From NCBI GenBank assembly GCA_000697475.1, contig JNEU01001034.1, forward strand, positions 1 to 45,735: 45,735 bases of DNA. The letters run 5' to 3'. The translations under genes were made by a program, and so were the position numbers. Shown here piece by piece: positions 20,338 through 32,510 of this stretch (position 1 is its first letter; each line of letters opens with the position of its first letter). A model generated the notes under the pieces. That model was not told the DNA's origin. It searched no databases and was given only the letters and a program-made list of their open reading frames with translations. Source of the DNA: Lichtheimia corymbifera B2541. Taxonomy: Eukaryota > Mucoromycota > Mucoromycetes > Mucorales > Lichtheimiaceae.

Positions 20338-22175
20338 TTATTGTAAGCGCACAGGTAAAAAGTTCCCTACAATGACAGTCTATGAGGACAAAGATGAGTG
20401 ATTGTGTTTTAAATATATATCAATGAGCCACCAACTTACAGGAATATTGTATTTATCTCTCCGTATGGTGAATGAAAAGCAGCATGAGATAACACTGGTA
20501 TTATCAGGATCGGGGTTCTTTAGCAAGCATGATGTCAAAACAGCCTTCTGACCAGGATCAAACGCAATGTTGCCATATTTCTATATACACATCCGTCATT
20601 CAATAAAAAGTTGCATCGCCAATGTATGGATGATGATTCCTTACCTCCCAATAGTTGACAGCTGATTCCTCGGCCATAAGCTCGTATATGCATAAACGAC
20701 CCTATAACAGCTCTGGGATCAATATCACGTGCACCATACTATCCGTTTCTTCTTACCTCTCTTAAATTCTCTATGGGTACATTGACCAGTGATGCAAATT
20801 CTTTGTTGCCCTTGTAGATTTCACCCGTTCGACGCCATAAGCATGCAGGAATACCCATTGAGCTAAAGACACGATCGTAATCCTATATAGAGTTCCATGT
20901 TAAAATCAATCAAAAAACAACAACCCAACCACATGTTCTCCCCATTTACCAGTAATAGCCGTTCAAAGGCTTCCTCCACCAAAATCAAGTCAATATCCGT
21001 CAGTGATTGAGCAACCGATCGAAAAGCGGGACGAAAAGTGCCCATGACATTCAAAATCCTTTGACGGCTTGATGCGGACATGCTATATCACAAATAAGTA
21101 TTCTCCTACACTTACTCCCATCCCACCTCCACACTTACTTGTTATCCATATACTTTTGTAGTCGGGCATAACCATTCACATAATTGTAAGGTTTCAAGAA
21201 ACCGGCTTCATATTTGGCATTGATCACTTCAGTCAATCGGTCCTCCAACTTGCCGTCCGAGGGATCTGCTGCTGTCAAAAAGAACTTTTCGGTGGTATTG
21301 ACGGTAGGTGTGGTCACAGCGGATTGTGGGTTGTTGCTGTTGCTGTTGTTGTTGCTTCCATTGTTGTTGTTGTTACCATACATGGCCTGCACATCACCAT
21401 CCAATGAATCCAAGAAATTGCTGTAATGCCATATGATAATCAATAAGCATATCCTACATGGGTGTATGTGTGTGTTACCTAATGACTGAAATCTCATTGC
21501 CCATATGTTCACTTGCAAAAGTAAGTTGACCCGTTCCCATTTGTCCAAAAAATTGGATCGGTAATCCACCAAGGTTGCTATTGCCTCCAAGACCTATCAT
21601 TGAGGGTCAATCTCCATCCCTCCCTTTGTCATATCATCATCATCATATCTTACCATTGCCTAGGCTATTGAGCGGCTGCATATAGCCAGGTCCTGCCGTG
21701 GTGGTTGGTACAGCACGATTCTTGTTGGCATTGTTGTTTTGAGCAGAGCTGTTTGAATGCTTGGGCTCATCATGGCACAAGTGTCCAATGCTTCGTTTGA
21801 TACAACGTTGGCAAGGTCGCCCTGGTATGGAGAACAGTAAATGAATCAATAACGGATAACACCAGCTATACTAGTACTACTACTTACCCTCATCACAGGT
21901 CATGTGCGAACGACGGCAGTAAACACAAGCTACAATGGGTCGACATGTGAGAACATGGTGCATGGCTCTAGATCAATAAACGTACCGTGGGTGACCTTGC
22001 GCCTCTTTGGGCCAGTTTTCTTCTTTTTTGTATTATCTTGTGGAGTGGTGTTGGTAGTGGTGGTGGAGCTGTTGGCATCGGGTGTTGATTCCTGATTACT
22101 GGTTGGAGTAGCTGTGTTGGGTGTGTTTGTATTGTTATTGGTGTCTTCTTGACGAATCGTGGAATTGGAGTCCAT
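20338..22175 (-). CDS. ERT1: ERT1/AcuK-type Zn2Cys6 transcription factor (431 aa)
   Basis: Ten exons splice in frame: 21986-22175, 21888-21929, 21654-21821, 21479-21593, 21139-21420, 20950-21082, 20757-20882, 20645-20701, 20440-20580 and 20338-20379. After an Asn/Thr-rich head and a basic KKKKTGPKRRKVTH stretch, cysteines 65, 68, 75, 81, 84 and 93 form C-x2-C-x6-C-x5-C-x2-C-x8-C, the fungal binuclear zinc cluster. The cluster is spread over three exons. The middle is Asn-rich, then HMGNEISVISNFLDSL. The C-terminal half has a PAS-like domain (YDRVFSSMGIPACLWRRTGE, then YNIPTVIVGNFLP). ERT1/AcuK/AcuM proteins control gluconeogenesis and the switch to non-fermentable carbon sources. ERT1 is the nearest name; AcuK versus AcuM orthology is not resolved. 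Confidence 0.9.
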
Positions 22176-23310
22176 ATTGATAAAAGAAGTGCTCGGTTGT
22201 CTTTTCCTCCCCCACGCACCCACCAAATTAGAAATCCGGATGTGAATTATGTGTATTGGAACCCGCTTCTGTGGCTCGGATCGACCTGTTCCAGATCAAA
22301 CATTTCCACCCCACATCTACTGCTACGTAATATGAATACATTGCCCTTTTAACTACACATACATTATCCCCCGCCCCTATTCAGAAAAGATATCCCTTTA
22401 TTATTCTTATGAATAACATAACACTTGAGCTGATTGAAACCATTTTGTCTCATCTTATCATCCCAGATGGTGATACAGAACGACTCATTTTCATGACACA
22501 AACCCCCTCCCCCATCCTGGCCCATTATCCCCGCTCGCTGATAAAAGGGAGACAACACATACTTCTTTGACCTTCTTGCGTGTGTGTGTTTATATCTTCG
22601 TGACACGTTGCTCATGCAGCCACACATTCACTGTCCCAAGTTATTCGACCGTGAGAATAATACTTGTCGCTTGGGGGGGGGTCCTGTTTTGAGAGTAAAA
22701 GAGCATACCAACTGAGCCCTGATGGTGTGTGTACCTTGCCCTGAAGATTGATTGTAGCATTCAAATGTTCTTGAATCGAGACTATCCATATATAAAATAC
22801 AGCGTGCAATGAGATAAGGGTACAATGCATATCCTACTGTATACAGAATTGCATCCATAAAGAGAAGAATAGCGCATTCATGTACATAATATGACGCAAA
22901 CTGTAGTTGTTTTCCATAATGAATTCCACGACCAGTGTAGTTTAACGGGTCAATATGCGAATACTGGTTTCCATCACGATACACTATCGATTGCTTTCAC
23001 AGTAGCCTGTCACTACTACTAAGGAAGGGTGTCATCTTGACGCTAATTATGGAAATCCATTGCATCCAAGCGGATGAATGCTCAACCAGCAGATTCACGA
23101 ATATCATTGCTTATATAGGACGAATCATAAGGAGACGTAGGTTGATGATAATGGATTGCGCGGAGGACCGGGCATGAACAATGCGGATGAATATCCTCAT
23201 CCGGCCGATTGCTCCCCGCGTTGAAATGTATTTATTACAGGTCCAGCTTATGTGACAGAAGCATATTCTCTTCCCCTTTCTCTTGTTGTTTGTTTCTCTA
23301 TCTCTACATT
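22176..23310. other. Divergent intergenic region between ERT1 and AIM32
   Basis: No confident gene. A minus-strand open frame at 22628-22984 has two hydrophobic stretches but starts at GTG straight after a stop and has no ATG or clear splice acceptor. A run of nine or more G lies near 22673. The stretch probably contains both promoters. Confidence 0.45.
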
Positions 23311-24313
23311 ATGCTACGTTCCTTGCCCATCACCCGCATTGGAAGAGTATCCCGACCATGGGTGCGATTGTCTAGTACCAAAGTCCCATTTGACACTGAG
23401 CCGTTTCCCTTTTCTCGTTTCGAACCTTGTTGCAGCGATCAAGCAGAGCAGCCCATGGAGAATGGCTTTGTGCAATGTGCCAAGCATCCGATTCCCAAGG
23501 TCATTGGCAAAAAAGTGGACATGACAACCGAGTTGCGTAAATACGACCGTTCACGACAGCTACTTGTGTGCGTGGGCGAGGATGCACCCGAGTGGCATCG
23601 AGCCAAAGTGGAAAGCGTCAAGGATGGATTGATCCATCGTCTTCAAGAAGAGCACAAGACATGGTTATTACAAGGCAACAAATCGACCAATCCTGCCATC
23701 TTATTGACAACTGCTTGTGAACGACCCTCATCATCACCATCATCATGGCCCACCTGTGATATCCTCATGTTGCCTGAATTTCGTCGATTCCCCGCTGTGG
23801 ATCCAGCAACATTGACATCGTCTTCTCCCTTTATAAAAACCATGCAAGCCCTTTGGAAGGATCCAACAACTCAAGATTTACCCGATCCCGGTATTCCTTC
23901 GCATGAAATGGACGATGTCGATACCTTGGTTCTTGTATGCACACATACCATGCGTGACAAGCGATGCGGTGTCCTGGGGCCTTTGATCGTCGATGAATTT
24001 AGAAAGGTCTTGGAGGAGAAAAATCTACTCACCAGCAAAGGTGGCAAGGTCGAAGTATGGGGCGTCAGTCATTTTGGAGGTAAATATAGCACAATTAAGG
24101 AAGTGGGGATCACGGTCGTGGTGCTAAGACCTATGTTTTTTTCTTTTTCAAGGTCATGCATTTGCTGGCAATGTCATCATTCACCAAAAGGGCCTTGGAG
24201 GTCATGCTTATGGCAATGTACGGGCATGTCATGTCCCAAGTATCGTGGACCGCCATATTGTCCATGGCAAGGTGATCAAGGAGCTCTGGCGTGGTGCAGT
24301 GACCAACCCATGA
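23311..24313 (+). CDS. AIM32: AIM32-like thioredoxin-fold [2Fe-2S] protein, mitochondrial (309 aa)
   Basis: Exons 23311-24079 and 24153-24313 join in frame (930 nt). The ATG at 23311 begins an Arg/Ser-rich, acid-free N-terminus (MLRSLPITRIGRVSRPWVRL), a good mitochondrial presequence. The C-terminal half matches the sucrase/ferredoxin-like family: CTHTMRDKRCGVLGPLIVDEF gives two cysteines nine residues apart. VWGVSHFGGH, completed across the intron, gives an H-x3-H pair, and GGHAYGNVRACHVPSIVDRH follows. The Cys pair plus His pair matches the cluster ligands known for yeast Aim32 and Apd1. Yeast Aim32 acts in redox quality control in the matrix and intermembrane space. A decayed copy of this gene, intron included, lies at about 31925-32510. 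Confidence 0.88.
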
Positions 24314-26880
24314 ATTAGCATTGTACATTAGGAGATAAAAGTATTTAGATTGTACATACATAAAATAGACTTTTTGATTCGCAAGTCAACGTCATGCAAT
24401 TAAAAGCTTGTTGTTTCCTGTGGCAAAATGTTGTCAAAACCCACAACCAATTGAATTTCTCGGTACGTCTTCCGGGTGTTGCAGCATAGTTCGGAGAATG
24501 GCCACAATTGTGCGTGACATGGTGGTATTGGAAACAAGCAAGAACACGTAATAGCTTCTGGGGCTTATCGGATTGGGTTGGTCGTACAAGACCTCCATGT
24601 CAATCGTATCCATGCCAACCCATGTCATCCTGTTTTGATCACAATGACAGCGCATCCTGAAAAGTCATATTATATTGCCCCATTCGGCTTTGGTAGGATC
24701 TGCCTCCTAATTCAGCTTTGTAGATACATTCAGAGAGGTAGCTACTTCAAAAGAAACATCAGTATGCGCTTCAACCAGCAATATGCTCAGGGTTTACTTT
24801 GATAAAAAAAAAAAAAGTCAAATATCACAACCTCAGAAAGAAAAGAAGGATGACTATGAGGCGCTAAAGATCATCACAAAACAAGACCATCCATCATGAT
24901 ATCAACTTGGCTTCAAGAGTATCAGCAATCAATAGGTGATGTGAATGGAAGAAAGAGGTGTACGAGAGTATTATGGTTAAGCGACAGCATCTTCCTGGTT
25001 TTTTTTGTCTTCTGCATGATGGAGGTAGTATCCATCATCAGGCAATGACATCCATAAGCTATCACAAATCACTTGTCGTACTTAAAAATTGATCGAACAA
25101 GACTTTGATTGTGGTAGTGCTCGTTTCAGAAAGAAAAAAGTTGATGGCACCTTACCGATAAAGATTATGCCCAACGTAACAAATTGTTCGTGGGGCCACC
25201 AAAGCTCCCGCATGGCTGCCTCAGGTTAGAAAGGTTGGATCCCGATAATCGTGTACCTGGTGTTGATAAAGTTTATCATGTCATGGGAGAAGATTGTGCC
25301 GCATGCAACCAAAGAGAGGTGTGATGATGTTGTCATTGTTTCCAATCAGGAAAATGATGCTGACCGTTGTGATGCGGTATACTTGCTTTCCTTATACACA
25401 CATACGGTGATGATGCTTTTAGGTTTTTCATTCATAAATGCTATCCAAGAACCCATCATCATCAGCCGACATGCTCCTCTTCTTCTCCAGTAATAATACG
25501 TTATGCGTGGACATCGATGGGCAGCACAAGATTATTCAGAGGGGCCGGTTCGTGCCCCATCACGAGAACGAACCAATTGCACACCTTCATCTCTTGCCAG
25601 GCTTTTGTCGGGATTGACGAACCAAAATAACGTTTTGTATGCATGATTAGGGCATAATCAAATGAAGGCCTTTCTAAACCCGATTTGGAACATGGCATAA
25701 TCTTATTTCCTTTAAGGGCGCGCCACGTGCAATGAAGGCATTGATCGTAGCGCATTGATACATGCCACAAGAGTCGATCATCCGCCAACAATGCGTCAAC
25801 CAAGAAACCTGTACCCTCTCTACTTTTCATATCTGTCAAAGACACGCTGTTGTTCAGCATCTATGATATTCTACACAAGCTATCCCACGGTGCGCGGCTT
25901 TGGAATAATTAATAATGATCTGAAAATAATGGCGTGGCTCAGCGTGCATCCACAGTATCACCTTGGAAACTTGGATGAGACTAACTGATATTGGTTTGGG
26001 ACGATCCACTGGATCTGGTACATACATCCCTTTGCAGAAAGCAGAAAATGATACTGTCCAGAAAATCAAATTCATGCCAGAATCCTATAGTCAATCAGAG
26101 ACATGGATGACCTTTTGTCGCATTTCAAGGATCAATGCAGCATATTGTATATACCTTAAAAGTACCAATCCATGTCGTAAATTGATATACAGCACGAGTT
26201 GATCTAGACCTTACCAAGGTGACGTTGTGTTCAGGTACAGGATTCATCTATCTGAGTAGTAGTAGTAGTCTACTCATGTGCAAGGTGATGGCACAAAGGA
26301 TAGCCATGGATCACAACTTTATCATAGGGTGATCCGTTGCTCTACTGTGACACGTCTCACACGCATGACTTGCACAAATGCATCATTGATCTTCAACCAT
26401 GCTTCATCGCGGTTATCATTGCGGGCGCCGCCATGCTCCTCCATGTCAATATTCATCTCTTTATTACGCCATCATCGACAACGAACATATAAATAAGAGC
26501 ACTCCATGCTTGTATTTTCTTATTTTACATTGTGCCTATTTCATAATACGCAAACCAAGGCTAAAAGACAGGGGCCAACACATTGCGTATGACCTGAACG
26601 GGGCTGAATCATCAATCTCCCACACAAAAGCTAAACAACATACGACTCTCAGTCAACGCTAGGTAGGTAGCTCTCTTGTTGTAAACGACGCCAACTCGAT
26701 ATGTCAATTCTCTTGTGCGAGAGCAACATCACACAAAGATCGTAAAGGTTCGTATTACCTGAATTTACGTTCCCGAAAGACTAAGGTACCATCCAACCAT
26801 GTTCCGAAATCCATGGCTTTTGGATATAAAAGCGCAAGTGAATTGCTTGTAGAGAGTGGCAATCACAACACCCACAAAAA
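24314..26880. other. Gene-poor accessory stretch
   Basis: 24314-24482 is AIM32 3' flank, repeated at about 32340-32506. An A13 run lies near 24805. Beyond that the stretch is full of stops in all frames. The longest frame (minus strand 25501-25860) has no recognisable domain and no ATG-plus-splice model. I consider it decayed DNA or unique intergenic sequence. Confidence 0.5.
26823..26832 (+). promoter_or_regulatory. TATA box of the small secreted protein gene
   Basis: GATATAAAAG lies about 50 bp before the ATG at 26881, with a short A/C-rich leader after it. The layout resembles highly expressed genes. Confidence 0.6.
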
Positions 26881-27402
26881 ATGTTTTTTAACAAGTTATT
26901 TTTCGCAATCTTGGCCATCTTTATCGGATTCGCAGCTGCAGACTGTGACGTGAAGCATGTTGACACCTGTGTTTACGGCCATGGCAAGACCGCCAAGGTT
27001 GGTGAAGTCGTTGAAGGCGAAGATCACGTTTGTCTTTCTCAAGGCGAGGGCGACTACACTTTCCTCATGAACCTTTACCACGACATGAACTTTTGTATCT
27101 TTGACAATGCATGCAAAGTCCTTGGTGCCGCTAAGCAACCCGACTGTGGATTGCCTTATGTCTGGATGGATAACTACTTGCAATACGTTTTGACCATCAC
27201 TGATGCCCACACCGGTGGTCTTTACTCCACCACCTACTACTCGTTTGACTACGCAAACGGCAAGGTAAGTTGTCATCATCATTATAAAAGATGATCAAGT
27301 ATACTAACTTTTTAATTTTAATAGTATTCGATCAACAACAATCACTGCGAGTGCGTTGATTTGGATTGTAAATGTGCTTTCCCCGTCGGTGGTGAAAAAT
27401 AA
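26881..27402 (+). CDS. Small secreted cysteine-rich protein (153 aa)
   Basis: Exons 26881-27264 and 27325-27402 join in phase 0 (donor AAG|GTAAGT, acceptor AATAG). The first 20 residues are a strong signal peptide (MFFNKLFFAILAIFIGFAAA). The mature chain of 133 residues has ten cysteines (22, 30, 51, 72, 78, 89, 136, 138, 143, 145), an even number suited to disulfides. The last four form C-x-C-x4-C-x-C on the small second exon. I do not recognise the family. Codon choice is strongly biased to C-ending codons compared with the surrounding decayed DNA, and the TATA box is well placed, so expression is likely. It could be a wall, effector-like or antimicrobial protein; nothing in the sequence decides. 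Confidence 0.72.
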
Positions 27403-30007
27403 AAATGTTGTATAGTATAGTATTCCCCCCCCCACCTTCTTTGTAACAGGAAAGATTAAATAAATGCAACTCGCACGGTCATTTATAAAAGTTGTACTTG
27501 TCGATTGATGCTTCCAAGATCACATTCAAGCAAGATCAATGCCTTTATTGCGTGCATGGGCGGATGTAAAAATGAAACAGAGGCTGCATGGACTATGCGC
27601 AAAAAGGTTTCTGGGGATATGCGGGCGCACAATACCAGACATTGATTTTCCTTTCACTTTCGCTTTCACAATTGGCACAATGGCAAGCTGTCTCCAACCA
27701 ATGCAACCGAACACAGCAATGAACGTTTATTTTTTATGTGAAGCAATGTACGTCGTTATCAGTACATCGTTTAAGCTTGTAAGTCTTCAACTATTATGTC
27801 AACGATGTTGCTTCCTCGGGTCTGTCAAAGGTGGATACGGCTATACTGGGCATGGTCGAGGGTAAGGATCATCACTCGGGGGAGTAGTCGATAAGAGCTT
27901 TTTTCGCTAATATTGTGTCATTTCCAAGGATGCGTGTTTACGACAATGGGGCCATGTGTCACACCTTACGAGCACAGCTTCATCAATGATACCCCAAATA
28001 CAACGTTGACAAAAGCATACGCTAAATGCATTCATGATGATGGGTAAGGATGAAAGACATCGTCGGGATGGATGAACATGGTATTGATTACGAGTATTAC
28101 TTTCCAAAGGAATTGCTTCATTCATGGCAAGGGGTCCGGAAGGGTGCATGGACGTCTTATACTTTACCACAACACGACATCAACATCCTTTCAAGCTGCA
28201 TCACGCGATCACAAACGAACAACGGCAAAAACATACCGACATAGCAGTAGCCAAGCACCATATCAACCAATACATTGCGCTTCGATCACCATTACATATT
28301 GCTGGAGCTCTAAAAGAGCGTCATTTTGCTCCATGAACAAGTGGTACTCAAACGTTCGGCATGTCGGCTATTGTTTCACCGATGTGACAGAACCAATCGG
28401 CTGGTTATTGGATCAATTCAAGCGGATAAGGATATACACCAGGAACATCCGAGAAGAGCATGGCAACGACAATGATTGGCTGATTGTATGATGGAGAGCA
28501 ACAATGACACCACAAACAATGAAGTGATGATTACGCATTCTATTCAAGCACCATTGTCAAGACATGCTCATGTTATCAGTTGAAGATTTAGCCGCGATTT
28601 TCCATCGTCGACTCTATGAATCAACATTGCGTCCCATAATTCAGCTGGTTTAGCATGCTCACACTCTCGACATCATCGGTGGGATGAGGGTCATGTTTCC
28701 GCTGGTTTCGCAACTTTACCGCTATCACATGAAAACAAAGCTGCCGATCACAATCATGGATCGTTATGCAACAATACTCCTGATTGAATATCGCTACAAA
28801 AGAGGTCTTTTATGATGCTTCCATTTATCAAGGTAAAAGGAGGACTTGGTATTTCATTAGCAAGAAGAAGCACGTCTCATTAACCATACTTATCTAGCTT
28901 GGCTGATACATTTGGAGTGACATGGATCCTATGGTACGCATTACTGAATAAGTATATCACAATCGGATCAACAAATTATGCATGGTGTCACATTTATGAC
29001 CTCCGTCGATGGTGACAACGTGCTGGACTCAAGGATGATTATGGGCTCCTACAACCACATTCCGATGGCTCAGGAACCAGTACAGGGTTGAATGAGAAGG
29101 ACTTCGATGGCGTGCTACCACTACATTTACCTTATGGTGCTAGCCAACCACCCTAATACAAGATATCATGGATGAGGTGAACAGCACCTTCTACGATTAC
29201 ATTTACCAGTCTTATGATGGGCGTCGACAATGATCAATACTGATTGGATTAAGGACACAGTGACATACATTAGAAACATTGTATACATCAGCGTTTTCTT
29301 GTTTATTGAATATACTTGTTAAAATGCTTGCAGCGTACTGCAACTTCACCAGTCAGTGCTTAATAATGTGGGTCACGTGGTTGCTATCCGAATGTCTATC
29401 ATTTCCGCTCTATGGTGTGCTGATTGTACGAAGTTTGAGAACCATGAGACTTCGCATGGTTGAAACGTTGTTGGGCTGAAAGGAAGAGGATGAATAACGA
29501 AGACTGGGATTGGAATCGGTGTAATGAGAATACGGGATATGTCATCCAGGCATATTTCTCGGCCAAAAAATCATTATGGATGAACAAAGCGAAGCCCGCC
29601 GTAGCGATTAGCCTGTGGCGTTTTATGCAATGTATCCAGTTACTGGATCTCAACAAAAATCTCCTGTGTATACATCCCATATTATAAACTCGGATCGCGG
29701 GTACATCTTCCGAAGTTTGAGATGCAAGCCCCTTAGTCAACACTTTGTACTTGCAAGTACAAAGTTCCTAAATATTTCACCAATCACTTGTAATTTTACA
29801 TAGCTACCATGGTGATATTGGTGGGATATGAAGATCATGATAACTCGGCATTCGCTCATACATTGCAGATGTTCTTTTGATTGCTCAGGGGCTTGTTGTT
29901 GACATCTTGGACGTGACACAACACCTTGTGCGTCAAGACTATGAATGGCGCGGCACTGGACAGCCTTTTCAGTTTTCACATCCCTTTTTCTTCTCTCAAT
30001 TTTTGAC
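27403..30007. other. Gene-poor accessory stretch
   Basis: A poly(A)-signal-like ATTAAATAAA near 27455 probably ends the secreted-protein transcript. From 27500 to 29990 short frames on both strands are interrupted often and none shows a known domain. A perfect 24-bp palindrome sits at 29742-29765. Confidence 0.45.
29742..29765. repeat. Perfect 24-bp palindrome
   Basis: The half site ACTTTGTACTTG is followed directly by its reverse complement, with no spacer. It lies about 240 bp upstream of the HET-gene start. It could be an operator-like site or simply a hairpin. Confidence 0.6.
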
Positions 30008-31293
30008 ATGACATGCGGCATTAAGGAAGATAATAAAGTATGTACATGCACATAAGACACCATACACATGAACTGGTATTCAAAGGAATCCTTTAGGTCA
30101 CCGTAAGAATAGATGATCCTGATGATCATTTTGGTACCGAATTCAAAGCGCACTTCGAAAAAGGCCTTAGCTCACTCTTAGCCGACGATTCCTTTTTGCT
30201 CCTCTATGTGCCTGAAAATGGAGGCCGAATGCAAGTGATACGACCTGCCAGTGATTCATACCATCGAAAACGCATGGTCAAAAGGATCAATGAAGAACGG
30301 TCATTTCCATCATTTTATTACGCCTTGTCACACCTTTGGGGGCTCACAGAAAGTAACCGATATCTTTGGCACGCGATTGGAGACTACGTAGATGACGAAA
30401 ATGGAAATCCAATGAAACCAGTTTCGATGCGATCTGAAAAACGCGATGCGTTACTTGCACTGCTCAAAGCTCACCCTGACAGTTATTGGTGGATTGATGT
30501 CTTGTGTGCGCGGAATGATACACCATTAGATATCATGGGTGATATTTACTCTTGTTGTCTTGAATGTATTGCCATGATCGATTGTCAACCTACTCTGATA
30601 CCAAAAATTCACGTGACGACGGATGCGATAGTGGAAGTCCCGGAATACAACAAGACATACGTAACCCTAGGCCACCAGTTGGTTAAACTTTTGGAACCAT
30701 TTTTCCAAAGTCAGTGGTGGCAACGTGTATGGACTTGGCAGGAGATGGCTCTACCTGTGGGAGAGGTGCTCTTTATGGCTGAAACAGACACTCAACAACT
30801 CCAAACCCACAAATTAACTCTAAGTCAAGTGCTTGAATTTATAAACCTGGGATCCGATTTACTGACGAGAGGTAAGTTGTATGGGTTGCTTAAACGTTTT
30901 ATTGGCTCACGCTGCTAACGCATTGTAGTTGGTGGAGTTCATGAAAATCTATATGACATAGCACAAGCTAAACTTAACAACAAAAGTCGTATCTTTGGAG
31001 AGAAATTTGGCAAGCCTAGATGGATAATAGATTCATTGTTCCGTTCCAAGCGACGATGTTATGACCCAGCTGATTATGTCTATGGTGTGCTAGGAATGCT
31101 CCAGATCAAAATCCCAAGGATGGAGGATCCAAATGAAGTTTGGCGTCATTTGCTGTCAGAGCTGGATGATTTATGTCCGCCTATCAATGGTGGAAGATGG
31201 ATTGATCGTGCAGATGAAATGGATTTACGTAAAGTTAAAGCTATTGGTGAAGTATATAGGAAGTTGAGTCATATTGATACTGGCAATAAATAA
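30008..31293 (+). CDS. HET-domain protein (389 aa)
   Basis: Exons 30008-30037, 30097-30871 and 30929-31293 join in frame (1,170 nt). The first exon encodes only MTCGIKEDNK; its GTATGT donor and the TTTAG acceptor at 30096 keep phase 0, and no other in-frame ATG is available upstream of the domain. Residues about 84-180 carry the heterokaryon-incompatibility motifs: YYALSHLWG, then WWIDVLCARNDTP and MGDIYSCC. Farther on, WWQRVWTWQEMALP and RRCYDPADYVYGVLGML complete the usual HET order. HET proteins trigger growth arrest or cell death when unlike fungal individuals fuse, and some act in immunity-like responses. The protein ends soon after the domain, with no NACHT, ankyrin or WD repeats, so any partner is encoded elsewhere. 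It sits in a gene-poor stretch bracketed by AIM32 copies. Confidence 0.83.
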
Positions 31294-31924
31294 ATGTTGA
31301 AGACTATTGTCTGGAGCAAAGAATGGCCTTTAATAACGGTGATGATAATTGGTGCTCTTGCATTATTGTAGCAGAACATTGGTGATGTGTGTAACACGCT
31401 ATTAGTCGCGGCAGTGTTCTTTCGGTGTCTCTTTCTCTTTCACTTCTACTCTTCCCACTTAATTGGACAACAACTTCCTCAATTATACAATATCTTCAAC
31501 ATGACACAGCGCATGGACACCAACACGACTCACCTGTTACCATTCAGCAACAAGTCAATGAAAACAACCGATGGTCGTGTTCTTGCTCGACGTTTAACGC
31601 CGTAGATCTATTGCAAATGGCTTCCAAGAGGTCTTTGTTTCGTGGTGTAATAGTACAACATATTGCCGATGATATGCAGCAACTCTATTCATTACACACA
31701 GTACATCACCGTCCTTCAATACACAGATAGCAAAGTTACTATAATGGATGCCATCCATTTGTCAAGGTAAAGATGAAAAATCACAATCGTGGCAATTATA
31801 TCACGTTATATGACGCATCTATAGGTTTCCAGTCTAGTTTGGATGTGGGCGACGACGTATACTCACTTTCAATGTTTGGGATTGGATTGATCATATTGGC
31901 CGAAACTCGCGTCCGCACGTACAC
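31294..31924. other. Intergenic with a possible gene remnant
   Basis: A CT-rich tract (31417-31470) followed by TTCAACATG at 31501 looks like a promoter-leader-start, but the frame closes after 34 codons and no splice option extends it to anything recognisable. Weak similarity to AIM32 coding DNA may begin near 31845. Confidence 0.35.
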
Positions 31925-32510
31925 AGCTGCTTCCTCATGTTCAACCACCATATCATATGCAATCATGGCTCACTTGTGATATCCTCATGCTCTCCTTCTT
32001 TACGACAACCATGCAAGATCCAACAACTCAACCTCTTGCCTGATCCTGGTATTTTTCTTATCAAGTCATGGGCAATGCCGCCGATACCTTGATTCTTTTA
32101 TGTATACATACCACGCGTCGCAAGTTCGTCGATGAATTCCATCAGGTCTTGGAGGCTTACTAGTCGAAGTATGGGGGCGTCACTCATTTTGGAGGTAAAC
32201 GCAATTGAAAGAGGGAAGGATGTGGATCATAGTCATATATACTAAGGGTCATTGTTTTTTTCAAGATCATCAAAGAGGTCTTGGAGTCATGTCACAAGGA
32301 TCGTCAAGGAGTTCTGGCGTGGATTGTAATTAGAGAAAGCAGAAATATCTAGATTGTGTACATAAAATAGACTTTTTTGATTGGTAAAACGTCATGCACA
32401 CATCAACACTTGTCTCATGTGGCAAAAGTTGTCAACCCGACAATGAACACAATTATCTATCACGCTCAACCAATTGCGTTTCACGGTACGGATATTCCGG
32501 GTTTCATTTG
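31925..32510 (+). pseudogene. Decayed AIM32 copy with retained intron and 3' flank
   Basis: It matches 23707-24482 in order: CTTGTGATATCCTCATG, AACCATGCAAG, GATCCAACAACTCAA, GTCGAAGTATGGG, CATTTTGGAGGTAAA (the intron donor), TTTTTTTCAAG (the acceptor region), GGAGTTCTGGCGTGG and the 3' flank CATAAAATAGACTTTTT. Deletions remove the second cluster cysteine and neighbouring residues, the frame is broken by stops (for example TAG at 32161-32163), and the exon 2 core is mostly lost. The retained intron means the copy arose by DNA duplication, not by reverse transcription. It cannot encode the protein. Confidence 0.85.

Noticed and set aside
22628..22984. Minus-strand open frame with hydrophobic stretches
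   Set aside because: It begins at GTG directly after a stop, has no ATG, no matching upstream exon and no recognised domain.
25501..25860. Minus-strand frame of about 119 codons that faintly recalls a HET N-terminus (ERPSFDYALI)
   Set aside because: Similarity is limited to a few residues, and no ALS-x-x-WG or WID motif follows.
24400..30000. tRNA, rRNA or other RNA genes in the gene-poor stretch
   Set aside because: I found no cloverleaf with A and B box sequences and no rRNA-like blocks by eye; a covariance-model scan would be decisive.
31501..31605. Short gene after the HET gene with a good leader
   Set aside because: The frame closes after 34 codons and no splice gives a recognisable product; possible remnant only.
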